A stretch of DNA of 64,000 nucleotides from JBMOKU01 sp049324315 (GCA_049324315.1 JBMOKU010000053.1:158179-222178); one strand, 5' to 3'. Positions 43,701 to 52,800 are shown, counted from the stretch's first letter. Translations and numbers: made by a program. Notes: generated by a model not told the origin, from the sequence alone.

Positions 43701-44714
43701 ATGTCGATACTAGTAACCGGGGGTGCCGGATATATTGGAAGTCATACATGTGTAGAACTTCTAAATGCAGGATATGATATAATTGTAGTTGATAATTTTT
43801 CTAATAGCAAACCAGAAGTCCTAAAGCGTATACAAGAGATAACTGGTAAAACGTTAAAATTTTATGAAGTAGATATTGTAAATAGAGAAGAGCTTGAGAT
43901 TATTTTTTATAATTACAGAATTGAAGCAATTATTCACTTTGCAGGACTTAAAGCTGTAGGTGAATCAGTCGAACTTCCCATACGATATTATAATAATAAT
44001 ATTACTGGAACACTTGTACTTTGTGAAGTGATGCAGAAATATGGTGTAAAAAAAATGGTATTTAGTTCTTCTGCTACAGTATACGGTATGCCAGAACGAG
44101 TCCCTGTTCCTGAAGATTTTCCTTTGAGTGCTATAAATCCATATGGCCGGACGAAGTTAATGATAGAAGAAATTTTAAATGATCTTTATATCTCTGATAA
44201 AGAGTGGAGTGTTGCTCTTTTACGATATTTCAATCCTATCGGGGCCCATGAAAGTGGCAAAATCGGCGAAGATCCAAATGGCATTCCTAATAATTTAATG
44301 CCCTATATTACCCAAGTTGCTGCTGGGAAACGTGAGAAGTTGAGCATTTTTGGTAGCGATTATGATACTCATGATGGGTCAGGCATTAGAGATTATATTC
44401 ATGTGGTGGACCTTGCTAAAGGACACTTGAAAGCTCTTGAGAGGGTTATGACTACCACAGGTATTGATTCATATAATCTTGGAACAGGCATAGGTTACAG
44501 CGTTCTTGATGTAGTTAAGAGTTTTGAAAAAGTTACGGGCCAGAATATCCCTTATGTCTTAACCGGTCGAAGGCTAGGCGATATTGACAAATGTTTTGCA
44601 GATCCGACAAAAGCTTTAAAGGAATTAGGCTGGAAAGCTGAGAAGAATATCGAAGATATGTGTAGGGATTCATGGAGATGGCAAAAGAATAATCCGAATG
44701 GATATGATAAGTAA
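43701..44714 (+). CDS. galE: UDP-glucose 4-epimerase
   Basis: A 337-residue SDR enzyme. NAD motif TGGAGYIGSHTCVELL, the Ser in FSSSATVYG and the YGRTK (Tyr-X3-Lys) pair are all present, with the KAVGESVELPIRYYNNN signature. It interconverts UDP-Glc and UDP-Gal (or the GlcNAc forms). 18 bases after the flippase gene; AGGAGGAATAA site. Confidence 0.96.
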   Translation: MSILVTGGAGYIGSHTCVELLNAGYDIIVVDNFSNSKPEVLKRIQEITGKTLKFYEVDIVNREELEIIFYNYRIEAIIHFAGLKAVGESVELPIRYYNNNITGTLVLCEVMQKYGVKKMVFSSSATVYGMPERVPVPEDFPLSAINPYGRTKLMIEEILNDLYISDKEWSVALLRYFNPIGAHESGKIGEDPNGIPNNLMPYITQVAAGKREKLSIFGSDYDTHDGSGIRDYIHVVDLAKGHLKALERVMTTTGIDSYNLGTGIGYSVLDVVKSFEKVTGQNIPYVLTGRRLGDIDKCFADPTKALKELGWKAEKNIEDMCRDSWRWQKNNPNGYDK

Positions 44715-45019
44715 ATAAACAATCATCACTCTCTCTTGAATACTTTTTTCCCTTTAGTTTATTAGCAACTTCATTCTATTAGTCAAACTGACAGAATAAC
44801 CTGATGGATTCAGTAGAGAAGTATATAAATGGAAAAAGAAAAATTGCATATAACTATTAAGAAGTAATATATTGGAAAAATGCAGGAAAAATAGGGAATG
44901 AGCACATGTTCTACTTCACAAAGACTGGTTAAATCGGAATCGAAATGTGAATAATCTCCCAAACTGAATTTAAATTTTGTGTCTAAATAATATTATAAGA
45001 GTATGTCCTAAAGGCCCTT
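44715..45019. other. AT-rich gene-free stretch after galE
   Basis: 305 bases with no credible gene, terminator or repeat copy. Together with the decayed frames that follow it looks like a scar of insertion-sequence activity. Confidence 0.5.
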
Positions 45020-45199
45020 ATGATGTTTGACCATAATATTTTTGAAGTATATATCGTTGAAAAAGAATGTTCCATTGCTGCTCTATGTGTGGCGCTTGGC
45101 GTTCCTGATTCGATTGATCAATATCTTGAAAGCCTTACTGGTAGACTAAGGTATAATGAACTCCTTGGTTTGATACAAAACCAAAAAATTATATTATAG
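45020..45199 (+). pseudogene. Unrecognised 59-codon ORF, probable gene fragment
   Basis: Encodes MMFDHNIFEVYIVEKECSIA and a continuing stretch ending NELLGLIQNQKIIL. Composition is protein-like, but the ribosome binding site is poor and the frame ends abruptly in AT-rich sequence. No family recognised. Its position beside a transposase-like scrap suggests a remnant. Confidence 0.35.
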
Positions 45200-45249
45200 T
45201 GAGACTATAAAAAAGAAGAGTATGCATATTAAACCAGAAAACTTAGCGA

Positions 45250-45342
45250 GTACTAGAACTGCTTGAAGGAAACAAATCTGTATATGAATTCACCACTGCA
45301 TATGAAATTTGCCCTAAGAGAACAGATGGAACTTTTTTAGTA
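45250..45342 (+). pseudogene. Remnant resembling IS3-family OrfA helix-turn-helix
   Basis: The frame reads VLELLEGNKSVYEFTTAYEI then CPKR, close to the N-terminal pattern (LELLEGNKSI.EIA.EYEISPK) of IS3-type OrfA proteins. It lacks a start and the rest of the transposase, and has a stop just upstream. Confidence 0.4.
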
Positions 45343-45345
45343 AAA

Positions 45346-45374
45346 TTGACATTTCTATTATTACATTATATAGT
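45346..45374 (+). promoter_or_regulatory. SigA-type promoter for pglF
   Basis: Perfect TTGACA (45346-45351), a 17-base spacer and TATAGT (45369-45374), 34 bases before the TTG start. Confidence 0.75.
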
Positions 45375-45408
45375 GTTCATATAATGCAATAACATTGGAG
45401 TGAATAAC

Positions 45409-47250
45409 TTGAAAAACAAAATTAAGAATATATTATTGGTTTTATCCGATGGAATATTTCTGAATATTTCTTTTTTGATTGCATTTTCCTTGCGTTTTGA
45501 TGGAAATATACTTGGAAATAAGTTGGCGATGCAATATTTGCCGACGTATTTTGACAATGCCATTACTATCACATTAATCAAATTAGTCATTTTCTATGGC
45601 TTTGGCTTATATAACAGTCTTTGGAGATATGCCAGTATAGAAGAGTTGGTTCAGATTTTTACGACTTCTTTTTTTGCTACAGCAGGAACTGTGAGCTATA
45701 TGTTTATTATGCAGCAGCATTTGCCCCGTAGTATTTATATCCTGACGTTTATGGCGGATATTTTGCTTATTGGTGGTATTAGGTTCAGCTATAGGATACT
45801 AAGAAGCGTGAAGGACCGAAGTTTCGGAAGTAAGAAGAACATCAAACGAGTCATGGTTATTGGTGCTGGACAAGCAGGAGCTTTGGTTATTAAAGAGTTA
45901 AAAAATCATGATGAATTAAATAGTAAGCCTGTAGTTGTTATTGATGATGATGATGCTAAGTTAGGAAGGAAAATAAATGGGGTACCCGTTCACGGTGATA
46001 GATATCATATTCGGAAAATTGCAGAAAATATGAGAATTGATGAGATTGTTATTGCAATACCATCCGCTTCTAGAGGTGAATTGCGAGAGATTGTAGAAGA
46101 ATGCAGTAAGACAAAATGCAAGCTAAAAATCGTACCTGGTATGTTTGAGCTGATTGATGGAAAAGTGACGATCAAAGAAATCAGAGATGTAGAGATTGAG
46201 GACCTTTTAGGCAGAGATCCTGTTAGTGTCGATCTAGAAGCTATGAGCGGTTATCTGAACAATAAAGTTGTATTAGTAACCGGTGGCGGCGGGTCTATAG
46301 GTTCAGAGTTATGCAGGCAGATTGCACAGTTCAATCCTAAGAAATTGTTAATTCTTGATATTTATGAAAATAATGCCTATGATATTCAGAATGAGCTGAT
46401 TCGAAATCATCCTGTGTTGGATTTGAAGGTATTAATTGCTTCTGTAAGAGACAAGCAGCGGATAGAGGAAATATTTGATGAATATAAACCCAATGTTGTT
46501 TTCCATGCGGCAGCCCATAAGCATGTGCCGTTGATGGAGGATAGCCCTAAAGAGGCCATTAAGAATAATGTTTTTGGAACATTGAATGTAGCTGAGATAT
46601 CGAAAAACTATAATGTTGAAAAATTTGTCCTCATTTCTACGGATAAGGCGGTCAATCCTACCAATATTATGGGGGCTACGAAGCGGATTGCTGAAATGAT
46701 CGTACAGTCTATGAGCAAAACAAGTAAGACCGAGTTTGTCGCTGTCAGATTTGGAAATGTATTGGGAAGTAACGGCAGTGTTATTCCTTTGTTTAAAAAA
46801 CAGATAGCCAATGGTGGACCCGTTACTGTTACCCATGAGGAGATCACCCGTTATTTTATGACGATTCCTGAGGCAGTGCAGCTTGTTATTCAGGCAGGAT
46901 CTATGGCTAAGGGTGGAGAAATTTTTGTACTTGATATGGGTGAACCCGTGAAGATCATGAATTTGGCTGAAAATCTCATCAGGCTTTCCGGTTTTGAGCC
47001 CTATGTGGATATCGATATTCATATCACAGGTCTTAGACCTGGTGAAAAATTGTATGAAGAGCTACTGATGGATGAAGAGGGATTACAAGAGACAAGCCAT
47101 CATAAAATTTTTATTGGGCAACCTTTATTGTTAGATCATAAGGTATTGATGGCTGAGTTAAGTCAGTTAAGAGATATCGTGGATAGTAATAAAGGAAATC
47201 TGAGGGATTACATTGAACACATGGTACCTACGTATAAGAGAATTAGCTAG
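45409..47250 (+). CDS. pglF: Membrane-bound UDP-GlcNAc 4,6-dehydratase (PglF/CapD type)
   Basis: About 613 residues: four N-terminal membrane helices (about 8-130), a Rossmann nucleotide-binding domain (VMVIGAGQAGALVIKEL), and a C-terminal SDR domain (VTGGGGSIGSELCRQI, HAAAHKHVPLMEDSP, STDKAVNPTNIMGATKR). It makes UDP-4-keto-6-deoxy-GlcNAc, the substrate for the PglE-like enzyme encoded at 28910. An in-frame GTG at 45400 overlaps the GGAG site; the TTG at 45409 is better spaced. It has its own promoter and terminator. Confidence 0.9.
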   Translation: MKNKIKNILLVLSDGIFLNISFLIAFSLRFDGNILGNKLAMQYLPTYFDNAITITLIKLVIFYGFGLYNSLWRYASIEELVQIFTTSFFATAGTVSYMFIMQQHLPRSIYILTFMADILLIGGIRFSYRILRSVKDRSFGSKKNIKRVMVIGAGQAGALVIKELKNHDELNSKPVVVIDDDDAKLGRKINGVPVHGDRYHIRKIAENMRIDEIVIAIPSASRGELREIVEECSKTKCKLKIVPGMFELIDGKVTIKEIRDVEIEDLLGRDPVSVDLEAMSGYLNNKVVLVTGGGGSIGSELCRQIAQFNPKKLLILDIYENNAYDIQNELIRNHPVLDLKVLIASVRDKQRIEEIFDEYKPNVVFHAAAHKHVPLMEDSPKEAIKNNVFGTLNVAEISKNYNVEKFVLISTDKAVNPTNIMGATKRIAEMIVQSMSKTSKTEFVAVRFGNVLGSNGSVIPLFKKQIANGGPVTVTHEEITRYFMTIPEAVQLVIQAGSMAKGGEIFVLDMGEPVKIMNLAENLIRLSGFEPYVDIDIHITGLRPGEKLYEELLMDEEGLQETSHHKIFIGQPLLLDHKVLMAELSQLRDIVDSNKGNLRDYIEHMVPTYKRIS

Positions 47251-47270
47251 TCAAATCAAAATTAAGAAAT

Positions 47271-47302
47271 ACACTTGTATGAATTCTTACAGGTGTTTTT
47301 TC
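47271..47302 (+). terminator. Intrinsic terminator of pglF
   Basis: ACACTTGTA and TTACAGGTGT pair (one wobble) around TGAATTC and run into six T. Confidence 0.85.
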
Positions 47303-47391
47303 TTATAAGGTTAAATTGTGGTTAAATAAAACAACAGTTTTCTTTCTATGATAAAATGAGCTTAGTAAGAAAATATCGGAGGGTGACAACG

Positions 47392-48315
47392 ATGAAAGTT
47401 AGAAAGGCTATTATACCAGCTGCAGGTCTCGGGACCCGTTTTTTACCTGCCACTAAAGCGCAGCCCAAAGAAATGCTACCTATCGTGGACAAGCCTACCA
47501 TTCAATATATCATTGAAGAAGCGATAGAGTCTGGTATTGAAGATATTCTGATTATTACAGGACGAAACAAGCGTGCCATTGAAGATCATTTTGACAGATC
47601 TGTTGAGCTAGAGCTAGAATTAGAACTAAAAGGAAAAGATAAACTGTTATCTCAGGTACAGGATATTTCGAATATGGTCAATATTCACTATGTGCGTCAG
47701 AAAGAGCCAAAAGGCCTTGGGCATGCTATTAACTGTGCAAAGAGTTTTATCGGCAATGAACCTTTTGCTGTACTGCTTGGAGACGATATTGTAGATGCAT
47801 CGATGCCTTGCTTAAAGCAGCTGATCAATGTATATAATGAATATAAAACGACGGTTTTGGGCGTGCAAACCGTACCGGATGAAGATGTAAGTAAATATGG
47901 GATTGTGAATGGTAAACATATTGAAAATGGTGTATATAAGGTAAAAGATTTGGTTGAAAAGCCGTCTCTTGATAAGGCACCGTCCAATGTGGCGATTCTA
48001 GGTAGATATATTATTACACCTGAAATCTTTTCCATACTTGATAATCTAGAGCCCGGTGCTGGCGGAGAGATTCAGCTAACGGACGGATTAAAGGAATTAT
48101 CCAAGCAGCAGGCCATGTATGCCTATCATTTTGAAGGGAAAAGGTACGATGTAGGCAATAAGCTGGGATTTTTACAGGCAACCATTGAGTTTGCTTTGAA
48201 GCGAGAAGATATCAGAGATGAGTTTAAGGCATATCTGATTGACCTGATGAGAAATGGGATGCTTCAGGATTTGTATCGGGAAGTTAGTATGAGTATGGAG
48301 CAGGAAAAGAAATGA
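47392..48315 (+). CDS. galU: UTP-glucose-1-phosphate uridylyltransferase
   Basis: A 307-residue nucleotidyltransferase making UDP-glucose. KAIIPAAGLGTRFLPATKAQ and PKEMLPIVDKPTIQYIIEEA are the substrate-binding signatures, with FAVLLGDDIVD and LVEKPS later. The frame opens at 47356; GAGGGTGAC before the ATG at 47392 sets the start. It supplies the substrate for galE; pgcA, two genes on, supplies glucose-1-phosphate. Confidence 0.97.
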   Translation: MKVRKAIIPAAGLGTRFLPATKAQPKEMLPIVDKPTIQYIIEEAIESGIEDILIITGRNKRAIEDHFDRSVELELELELKGKDKLLSQVQDISNMVNIHYVRQKEPKGLGHAINCAKSFIGNEPFAVLLGDDIVDASMPCLKQLINVYNEYKTTVLGVQTVPDEDVSKYGIVNGKHIENGVYKVKDLVEKPSLDKAPSNVAILGRYIITPEIFSILDNLEPGAGGEIQLTDGLKELSKQQAMYAYHFEGKRYDVGNKLGFLQATIEFALKREDIRDEFKAYLIDLMRNGMLQDLYREVSMSMEQEKK

Positions 48316-48324
48316 TGAAAGTGG

Positions 48325-48354
48325 TTGTCCATCTACAATCATACATGATATAAT
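48325..48354 (+). promoter_or_regulatory. SigA-type promoter for the small coiled-coil gene
   Basis: TTGTCC (48325-48330), an 18-base spacer and TATAAT (48349-48354), 57 bases before the ATG at 48411. Confidence 0.55.
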
Positions 48355-48410
48355 TAATATATCTACAGGGTGTGGCAGAATAAAAATCTGCTATGAGGAG
48401 GCGGTTCGGT

Positions 48411-48719
48411 ATGGACCAGGAAATGAGAGATGCTTTTCAAATGGTCGTGAGTATGATTGAGAGTGTGGAGAGAAAGGTTGACAATCTTGACAAGAAGGTA
48501 GACAATCTAGAAAAGAAGGTAGACAATCTTGATAAAAGAGTCGATAACCTAGAAAAGAGGGTCGACAGATTGGAAGAAAAGGTCGACGCCTTAATAGAAG
48601 ATGTGAAAACAATGAAAGCAGAACAGCATGAAATGAATGATAGATTGGATACCATTGCATCCATGTATGGTTCTCATGAAGAAGCCATTAGAAGATTAAA
48701 GATAAAAAAGATACTTTAG
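48411..48719 (+). CDS. Small coiled-coil protein with tandem heptads
   Basis: 102 residues. About residues 20-60 are six heptads of the form KVDNLDK/KVDNLEK/RVDRLEE, encoded by a 21-base tandem repeat (48475-48595), so the protein should form a long parallel coiled coil. Hydrophobic residues occupy the a and d positions throughout. GAGGAGGCGG precedes the ATG at 48411; an in-frame ATG at 48393 overlaps that site. Function unknown. A frameshifted relative of similar style is at 52201. Confidence 0.75.
   Translation: MDQEMRDAFQMVVSMIESVERKVDNLDKKVDNLEKKVDNLDKRVDNLEKRVDRLEEKVDALIEDVKTMKAEQHEMNDRLDTIASMYGSHEEAIRRLKIKKIL
48475..48595 (+). repeat. 21-base tandem repeat encoding heptads
   Basis: Five to six diverged units of AAGGTAGACAATCTTGANAA type, each encoding one heptad. 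Third-base changes between units are mostly silent, so selection for the protein is likely. Confidence 0.8.
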
Positions 48720-48728
48720 ATTACCCAA

Positions 48729-48757
48729 GATACGTTATAGATCAAACGTATCTTTTT
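48729..48757 (+). terminator. Intrinsic terminator of the coiled-coil gene
   Basis: AGATACGT and ACGTATCT form a stem followed by TTTTTATTTTT. Confidence 0.88.
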
Positions 48758-48850
48758 ATTTTTTGCATGAAATGATCAAAATTGCATAATATAGACTGTG
48801 TATCCAAGCAATGGTATAATGAATTAAATAGTCATAGGGACGTAATGGGG

Positions 48851-48919
48851 AGGACATGGGGACAGTCCCTCAGTCCCGCCAAAAGCGGGCGTGACAGTAG
48901 GTACAGTCCCCAAGTCCTT
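48851..48919. repeat. Repeat A, copy 8 (reverse orientation)
   Basis: AGGACATGGGGACAGTCCCT to GTACAGTCCCCAAGTCC with the CCCGCC-AAAA-GCGGGCG inner hairpin: the same element as copies 1 and 5 read on the other strand. Confidence 0.92.
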
Positions 48920-48973
48920 CTTCCAATGGTACAATAAATTAAAAAAGTAGAATTACTAGGGGGTAAGTACATA

Positions 48974-50710
48974 ATGCACAAAAAAAGATACGAAGAATGG
49001 TTAAACAATCCTTATTTTGACGAGCGTACGAAAGCTGAGCTGCAGTTTATAGAAAATGATGAGAAGGAAATCGAGGATCGCTTTTACCGGGATTTAGAAT
49101 TTGGTACTGGTGGCTTGAGGGGTGTTATCGGTGCAGGGACCAATCGGATGAATAAATACACCGTTCGTAGAGCAACCCAAGGCTTTGCAGACTATCTATT
49201 GAGCGAGGTTAAGGATGCAAAGAATAAAGGCGTTGTTATTGCTTATGACTCCAGACATCGATCACCGGAGTTCGCAGAAGAGGCTGCTTTGGTACTCAGC
49301 GGAAACGGTATAAGGGTCTATGTATTCGAATCTTTAAGGACCACTCCGGAGTTATCCTTTGCAGTCAGACATTTAGGCTGTGCAGGGGGCATTGTTCTTA
49401 CAGCCAGCCACAATCCACCGGAGTATAATGGCTATAAGGTCTATGGAGAAGACGGGGGACAGCTGGTACCGGATGATGCTGAGAAGGTCATTGCTGAAGT
49501 CTTAAAAATTGAAGATTATAGCAAAGTTAACTATATGGAGCGTTCAAAGGCTGTAGAAGAAGGCTTGCTGCATATGATAGGAGAAGGTGTAGACAGGATA
49601 TATATTGACAAGGTAAAAAGCCTTGCATTAAGAACGGATTTGGTAAAAGAAATAGGGCAGGATTTCAAAATTGTTTTTACGCCGCTGCATGGCACCGGTA
49701 ACATGCCTGTTAGAAGGGTATTAAAGGAAATCGGTTTTGATCAGGTCTTCGTTGTACCTGAGCAGGAACAGCCTGATCCAAACTTTACCACAGTAAAATC
49801 ACCAAATCCCGAAGAAGCCGCTGCCTTTGAGCTGGCATTGAAACAGGCAGAAGAAGTGGGTGCCGATGTGATATTAGGTACTGATCCGGATTGTGACCGT
49901 GTAGGTGTTGTTGTGAAGAACCGGGAAGGTAAGTATGAAGTCTTGACCGGTAACCAGACGGGAGCGTTATTGGTGGACTATGTGCTGGGAGCCATGAAGG
50001 AAAAGGGCACACTTCCTGCTGACGGTGTAGTGATCAAAACCATCGTTACCAGTGAAATGGGAGCTGTCATCGCCAAAAGCTATGGCATGGAAGTGATGGA
50101 TACTCTGACAGGCTTCAAATTCATCGGTGAAAAAATCAAAGAGTTCGAACAAACAGGAGACAAAACCTTCTTATTTGGTTACGAAGAAAGCTACGGTTAC
50201 CTGGCGGGTACTTTTGTTCGCGATAAGGATGCAGTGGTGGCATCCATGCTGATTTGTGAGATGGCAGCTTATTATAAATCAAAGGGCATGACAGTGTATG
50301 ATGGACTGATCAGCCTATATGAAAAACATGGTTTCTTTAAGGAAGGACTTAAGTCCATTACCTTGAAAGGTAAGGACGGCATGGAAAAGATTGAGGGCAT
50401 TCTTAATAACCTAAGGACAGAAATACCTGGATCCATCTCAGGGATAAGGGTTAAAATTTTAAGGGATTATGACGTTAAAAAAGAGCGAGATATCCTAACA
50501 GCGGAAGAAAAAGATATTACACTGCCTAAGTCCAATGTGTTGCATTTCACGTTGGAGGACGGTTCCTGGTTTTGTGTACGGCCTTCCGGTACAGAGCCTA
50601 AGGTGAAATTTTACTTCTCTGTTGTTGGAAATAGCTTAGAAGATGCTGACATGCGATTAAATGAAATGATGGAAGAGGTCATGGGCATCGTAGAACCTAT
50701 GACAAAATAA
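48974..50710 (+). CDS. pgcA: Alpha-phosphoglucomutase/phosphomannomutase
   Basis: A 578-residue alpha-D-phosphohexomutase. The phosphoserine is Ser144 in TASHNPPEYNGYK, metal site GTDPDCDRVG, sugar loop GYEESYGYL and phosphate-binding RPSGTEPKVKFYF. It interconverts glucose-6- and glucose-1-phosphate, feeding GalU. AGGGGGTAAG before the ATG. Length matches the B. subtilis PgcA type. Confidence 0.95.
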   Translation: MHKKRYEEWLNNPYFDERTKAELQFIENDEKEIEDRFYRDLEFGTGGLRGVIGAGTNRMNKYTVRRATQGFADYLLSEVKDAKNKGVVIAYDSRHRSPEFAEEAALVLSGNGIRVYVFESLRTTPELSFAVRHLGCAGGIVLTASHNPPEYNGYKVYGEDGGQLVPDDAEKVIAEVLKIEDYSKVNYMERSKAVEEGLLHMIGEGVDRIYIDKVKSLALRTDLVKEIGQDFKIVFTPLHGTGNMPVRRVLKEIGFDQVFVVPEQEQPDPNFTTVKSPNPEEAAAFELALKQAEEVGADVILGTDPDCDRVGVVVKNREGKYEVLTGNQTGALLVDYVLGAMKEKGTLPADGVVIKTIVTSEMGAVIAKSYGMEVMDTLTGFKFIGEKIKEFEQTGDKTFLFGYEESYGYLAGTFVRDKDAVVASMLICEMAAYYKSKGMTVYDGLISLYEKHGFFKEGLKSITLKGKDGMEKIEGILNNLRTEIPGSISGIRVKILRDYDVKKERDILTAEEKDITLPKSNVLHFTLEDGSWFCVRPSGTEPKVKFYFSVVGNSLEDADMRLNEMMEEVMGIVEPMTK

Positions 50711-50742
50711 TATAAAGATGTGTGACTGAGAAATTTAATACT

Positions 50743-50776
50743 TTTTCGGAACGGCACAGGGGCCGTTCCCTACAAA
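50743..50776. repeat. C-type hairpin repeat
   Basis: CGGAACGGCACAGGGGCCGT then TCCCTAC: the reverse complement of the second hairpin after spoIID and of that at 22297. Confidence 0.75.
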
Positions 50777-50833
50777 AAATGCAGTAGATAGATAAACACT
50801 CTCAATCACATACCTATAAGATGATTCGTTAGG

Positions 50834-50862
50834 GGATACGCTCAAAGGGGCGTATCCTTTTT
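50834..50862 (+). terminator. Intrinsic terminator after pgcA
   Basis: GGATACGC and GCGTATCC around an eight-base loop, then five T. Confidence 0.9.
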
Positions 50863-50895
50863 CAAAAATATGGGATTTTTTATGGAAATCCCTCG

Positions 50896-50924
50896 TTGTT
50901 TTTAACTGGATATAGTATTATAAT
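50896..50924 (+). promoter_or_regulatory. SigA-type promoter for the DUF3881-like gene
   Basis: TTGTTT (50896-50901), 17 bases, TATAAT (50919-50924), 51 bases before the ATG. Confidence 0.6.
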
Positions 50925-50975
50925 ATCAAGGGATATGGATAATATATTCTAAGAAATTATATGAAGGAGAAATAA

Positions 50976-52145
50976 ATGAAGAAAAAGAGATTCCAAGTCA
51001 TTAAAGGAAACAAAATTGAAGATGAGGGTTTAAAATATAGATTTATAGAAGCCCATGTTACCAATACCAGACTGATGGGGGTTATAGGTATCCGTGTATC
51101 ATGGGAAACAGAGGAAGGGAATATTCTTACCCAGTTTTTCCATCTCGATGCTGAAGAATACGGGTTTGATGAATATGTAAGCTTATTGGATGGGACCGAG
51201 GAGCAAATTGAACGGACAACAGCTGGCATCATGGGCGGTCTGGGAGGACAACTAACTTCTATTCATGAAAAGGAAGTAAAATATCTTGTCAGGGAGTTTG
51301 CAAAAAAGAATAAAAAAAGGAATGAGCCTTTGCCGGATCCTTTATGGGAGTATGACTTTATACTTAAGGATAAAGCGGAGCTTTCAGAGGAAGAATTGAA
51401 AGCTCTTTGGTTAAAACTGTGCGCGCCTGTAGAGACGCCCTTTCAACTGATCAACTATTTTGTGATGAGGTCCGTAGGGATGGATCATGAGGGAGCCCAG
51501 TATTTGATGGCAACGGAGATGGATTACCACCCTGTAAAGGCGATTTCCGGGACCTTATTGAAAAATGTCATTGAACCGGTTTCCGATGAAGAGCATATTG
51601 TATATATGACCGAGTCTATTATCGAAGAAGGGGACAAATACAAGATGTTTGTTTCTGAGATAGAGACTGTGGAGACCAGTGAGGGCCTGAAAATAGCAAA
51701 AGCCGAGATCAAATCAAAAATGAACATCAGCAGTACGGAAGCGGCCTTTACACTGATGAAAAAAGAGTATATTGCTATATATAGTGTGCTGGATCTGGGC
51801 AAGGCGATTATTGAACTTGACCAAGCCAAGCCCCAGGCCATGAAGCATGCCTATGAAACAGGATTATTATATACAGAGTTCAATCCTCATAACGATCATG
51901 TAAAGGCGAAAACATATTATCTCAGTGAGGATGTCCATGGAATCTATTATATAACCATTGGCGGACAGATGATCGTTGGTGCCTATACAGCGGATAAAAT
52001 GGATGAACTTCAGCAGTATTTCAATGGCAGTCCTTTTGCTGATATCTTATCCTTTGAAGAAAGAATGGATTTGGATAGTCCGCTGCTGTATGAATTTGTA
52101 CATAGTGAATATGAGAATATTTATGATTTTCTTGAAGAAGAGTAG
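50976..52145 (+). CDS. Uncharacterised clostridial protein (DUF3881-like)
   Basis: A 389-residue soluble acidic protein. The pattern of the N-terminus (EAHVTNTRLMGVIGIRVSWE) and middle (APVETPFQLINYFVMRSVGM) recalls the clostridial DUF3881 family; this is memory-based and should be treated as tentative. No membrane segment, signal peptide or catalytic motif was recognised. GAAGGAGAAATAA before the ATG, with its own promoter. Function unknown. Confidence 0.6.
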   Translation: MKKKRFQVIKGNKIEDEGLKYRFIEAHVTNTRLMGVIGIRVSWETEEGNILTQFFHLDAEEYGFDEYVSLLDGTEEQIERTTAGIMGGLGGQLTSIHEKEVKYLVREFAKKNKKRNEPLPDPLWEYDFILKDKAELSEEELKALWLKLCAPVETPFQLINYFVMRSVGMDHEGAQYLMATEMDYHPVKAISGTLLKNVIEPVSDEEHIVYMTESIIEEGDKYKMFVSEIETVETSEGLKIAKAEIKSKMNISSTEAAFTLMKKEYIAIYSVLDLGKAIIELDQAKPQAMKHAYETGLLYTEFNPHNDHVKAKTYYLSEDVHGIYYITIGGQMIVGAYTADKMDELQQYFNGSPFADILSFEERMDLDSPLLYEFVHSEYENIYDFLEEE

Positions 52146-52148
52146 GCA

Positions 52149-52177
52149 TTGATAGCCAAGTTTTATAGTGATATAAT
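52149..52177 (+). promoter_or_regulatory. SigA-type promoter for the coiled-coil locus at 52201
   Basis: TTGATA (52149-52154), 17 bases, TATAAT (52172-52177). A GAGGTGGGCGG ribosome binding site follows. Confidence 0.7.
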
Positions 52178-52200
52178 GAGAAAAAAACGAGGTGGGCGGA

Positions 52201-52523
52201 ATGAATCAAGAGAATAAGGTGATGGAAATACTGGATTGCATCGTGACAAAACTGGACAAGATGGATACTGAGCAGCAGGAGATCAGAAAAGAAATGAAAG
52301 AGATGAAAGAAGATATCAAAGAGATAAGGAAGATATTGAAGAAATGAAAGAAGATATCGGAGGACTAAAAAAAGAGGTCGGAGAAATCAAAACGAAGTTA
52401 GGAACAGTTGAAAGTGAGGTTTCTACGATAAAAACTTTCATTGTTGAATCAGAGGTTGAATTTGAAAAAGCTAAACGGAACAACGAATTTATTCAGAATT
52501 TAAAGAATGCGATTGGTCAGTAG
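52201..52523 (+). pseudogene. Coiled-coil gene split by a frameshift
   Basis: ATG at 52201 opens MNQENKVMEILDCIVTKLDK and continues as charged coiled coil for 48 codons to TGA (52345-52347). The same coiled-coil style (KEDIGGLKKEVGEIKTKLG) continues in another frame from ATG 52344 to TAG 52523 with no break. This is either a frameshifted single gene or two genes coupled by ATGA. The region around 52320-52345 (GAAGAT/AAGATA repeats) is slippage-prone. It resembles the coiled-coil gene at 48411. Confidence 0.55.
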
Positions 52524-52800
52524 CGGTCATTGGGAGAAATCCTGATGACTCATTTTGTCTACCGTGATTCATACAAAAGTATTGGAAATGCTGAAAGAAA
52601 AAGGTTACAGCGTGATATGCAGTGGAGAGAACCATGAGATTATGGAAATATCTTGGGCAGAGCAGGAGACGTGACAAGAGGGAGTTTCATAATAAAGAAA
52701 GGGAATATTAAGAGTATGGATTTACAGAAGGTGGTAATTGTGATAGTATGAAACCAAAATTGGAAAAGCGGTATACTTTTGTTAAAAGGAGTATTGATTC
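52524..52800. other. Short broken frames before the AlbA_2 gene
   Basis: A frame ending at about 52674 reads VLEMLKEKGYSVICSGENHE and IMEISWAEQET, protein-like but without a start, probably a gene tail. No other feature is convincing. Confidence 0.35.

Noticed and set aside
46432..47022. 196-codon minus-strand frame
   Set aside because: It is antisense to the SDR domain of pglF, whose identity is certain.
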